Position numbers and translations under genes: made by a program. Below the pieces are notes generated by a model. That model saw only the letters and a program-made list of their open reading frames with translations. It had not been told where the DNA came from and searched no databases. Below, piece after piece: positions 5,120 through 5,529 of a stretch of 5,529 nt of DNA; the first letter of the stretch is position 1; every line of letters begins with the position of its first letter. Source of the DNA: Actinomycetota bacterium (GTDB lineage Bacteria; Actinomycetota; Thermoleophilia; Miltoncostaeales; Miltoncostaeaceae); the NCBI GenBank assembly GCA_005800465.1, contig SYFI01000084.1:1-5529 (forward strand), given 5' to 3'.

Positions 5120-5407
5120 ATGTTTCTGCTGCTGGGGCGGTACCTCAAGCCGGTCGACGAGGTTGAGGAGCATCTCGACGCGCATCGTGCGTGGGTGCGT
5201 GATCACGTCAAGGCAGGCGTCTTCATCGCAGCCGGGCGCGAGATACCGCTCCAGGGCGGCCTCATCGTGGCAACTGGCGTCACCCCTGACGAAGTGGACG
5301 CGATCATCGCGAAGGACCCGTACTTCATCCAGAAGGTCGCCGAGTACGACGTGCGTGAGTACGACGTGGTGCTGGCCACCCCGGGCACCGAGGCGCTGCA
5401 GGGCTGA
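5120..5407 (+). CDS. YciI-like (YCII-domain) protein
   Basis: A 95-residue protein matching the YciI-like, ferredoxin-fold family. The pattern is a first strand (MFLLLGRYL), a helix with the conserved histidine H22 in LDAHRAWVRDHVKAGVFIAAG, a central LQGGLIVATG strand, a helix (TPDEVDAIIAKDPYF) containing D66 in the characteristic KDPY/F motif, and a final strand EYDVVLA. Family members are mostly of unknown biochemical role; His and Asp at the cleft are thought to be functional. The ATG at 5120 lies eight bases after the peroxiredoxin stop, with AGGGG overlapping that stop as the ribosome site, so the two genes should be translated from one mRNA. The association hints at a role in oxidant or electrophile handling, which is inference only. 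Confidence 0.88.
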   Translation: MFLLLGRYLKPVDEVEEHLDAHRAWVRDHVKAGVFIAAGREIPLQGGLIVATGVTPDEVDAIIAKDPYFIQKVAEYDVREYDVVLATPGTEALQG

Positions 5408-5529
5408 AGAAGCCCCCGGCCCCCACGAGGCCACCGCGGCAGCGCAGAGGGGACCTCAGGTACCGGCGGAGCATTCTCGAGCGTTTTCCCACACGATGGG
5501 GACAGAGCGCGCCCATTCAGTGATCAGCG
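5408..5529. other. Non-coding right end, no assignable feature
   Basis: No ORF with protein-like composition, RNA gene or repeat is evident here on either strand. The 5-bp hairpin GGGCT-GAAGA-AGCCC at 5401-5415 spans the YciI-like stop codon, but it is followed by C/G runs and not by T residues, so it is a weak terminator candidate at best. Confidence 0.5.

Noticed and set aside
5401..5415. Hairpin at the end of the YciI-like gene as an intrinsic terminator
   Set aside because: Only a 5-bp stem, overlapping the stop codon, and no T-run follows.
5325..5516. 63-codon minus-strand ORF at the right edge
   Set aside because: Arg/Pro/Cys-rich translation opposite the YciI-like gene; no start signal or motif.

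Overview
The window is a GC-rich bacterial chromosomal segment with compact, mostly overlapping genes. The mix points to a high-GC Gram-positive, most likely an actinomycete-type (Actinomycetota) lineage: an OmpR-type regulator/kinase pair beside a membrane-anchored HtrA protease, GTG starts, several 1- to 4-base gene overlaps, and TAnnnT-type -10 boxes placed close to start codons. The genus cannot be named from this sequence alone.

Layout. On the minus strand at the left edge is a two-component system: a response regulator (238-939) followed by the first 80 codons of its sensor kinase (241-1, running off the window). Divergent from it, on the plus strand, is a one-PDZ HtrA/DegP-like serine protease (1095-2312). 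This arrangement recalls envelope-stress modules in which the kinase/regulator pair controls an adjacent HtrA protease. Next on the plus strand come a phosphinothricin-type GNAT acetyltransferase (about 2358-2867), a 42-codon ORF that closely resembles a piece of pyruvate dehydrogenase E1 alpha (2864-2992), and lipB, octanoyl transferase (2992-3651). These three are joined by GTGA and TGATG overlaps.

Convergent with lipB, and sharing its CTAG stop tetranucleotide, is a minus-strand cluster of three unassigned genes: a multi-pass membrane protein (4509-3868), a 72-residue two-helix membrane protein (4039-3821) and a 58-residue acidic protein (3824-3648). The first two overlap by 172 bases out of frame, which may reflect a frameshift or a lost stop. 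Divergent from that cluster is a plus-strand pair: a thiol peroxiredoxin (4653-5111) and a YciI-like protein (5120-5407). The last 120 bases hold nothing I can assign.

The most unusual points are the pdhA-like fragment wedged with intact overlaps between an acetyltransferase gene and lipB, and a perfect 13-bp inverted repeat with a 6-nt spacer lying exactly over the start region of the acetyltransferase gene. I see no convincing evidence of a new defence or mobile system, and there is no CRISPR array, tRNA, rRNA or insertion sequence.
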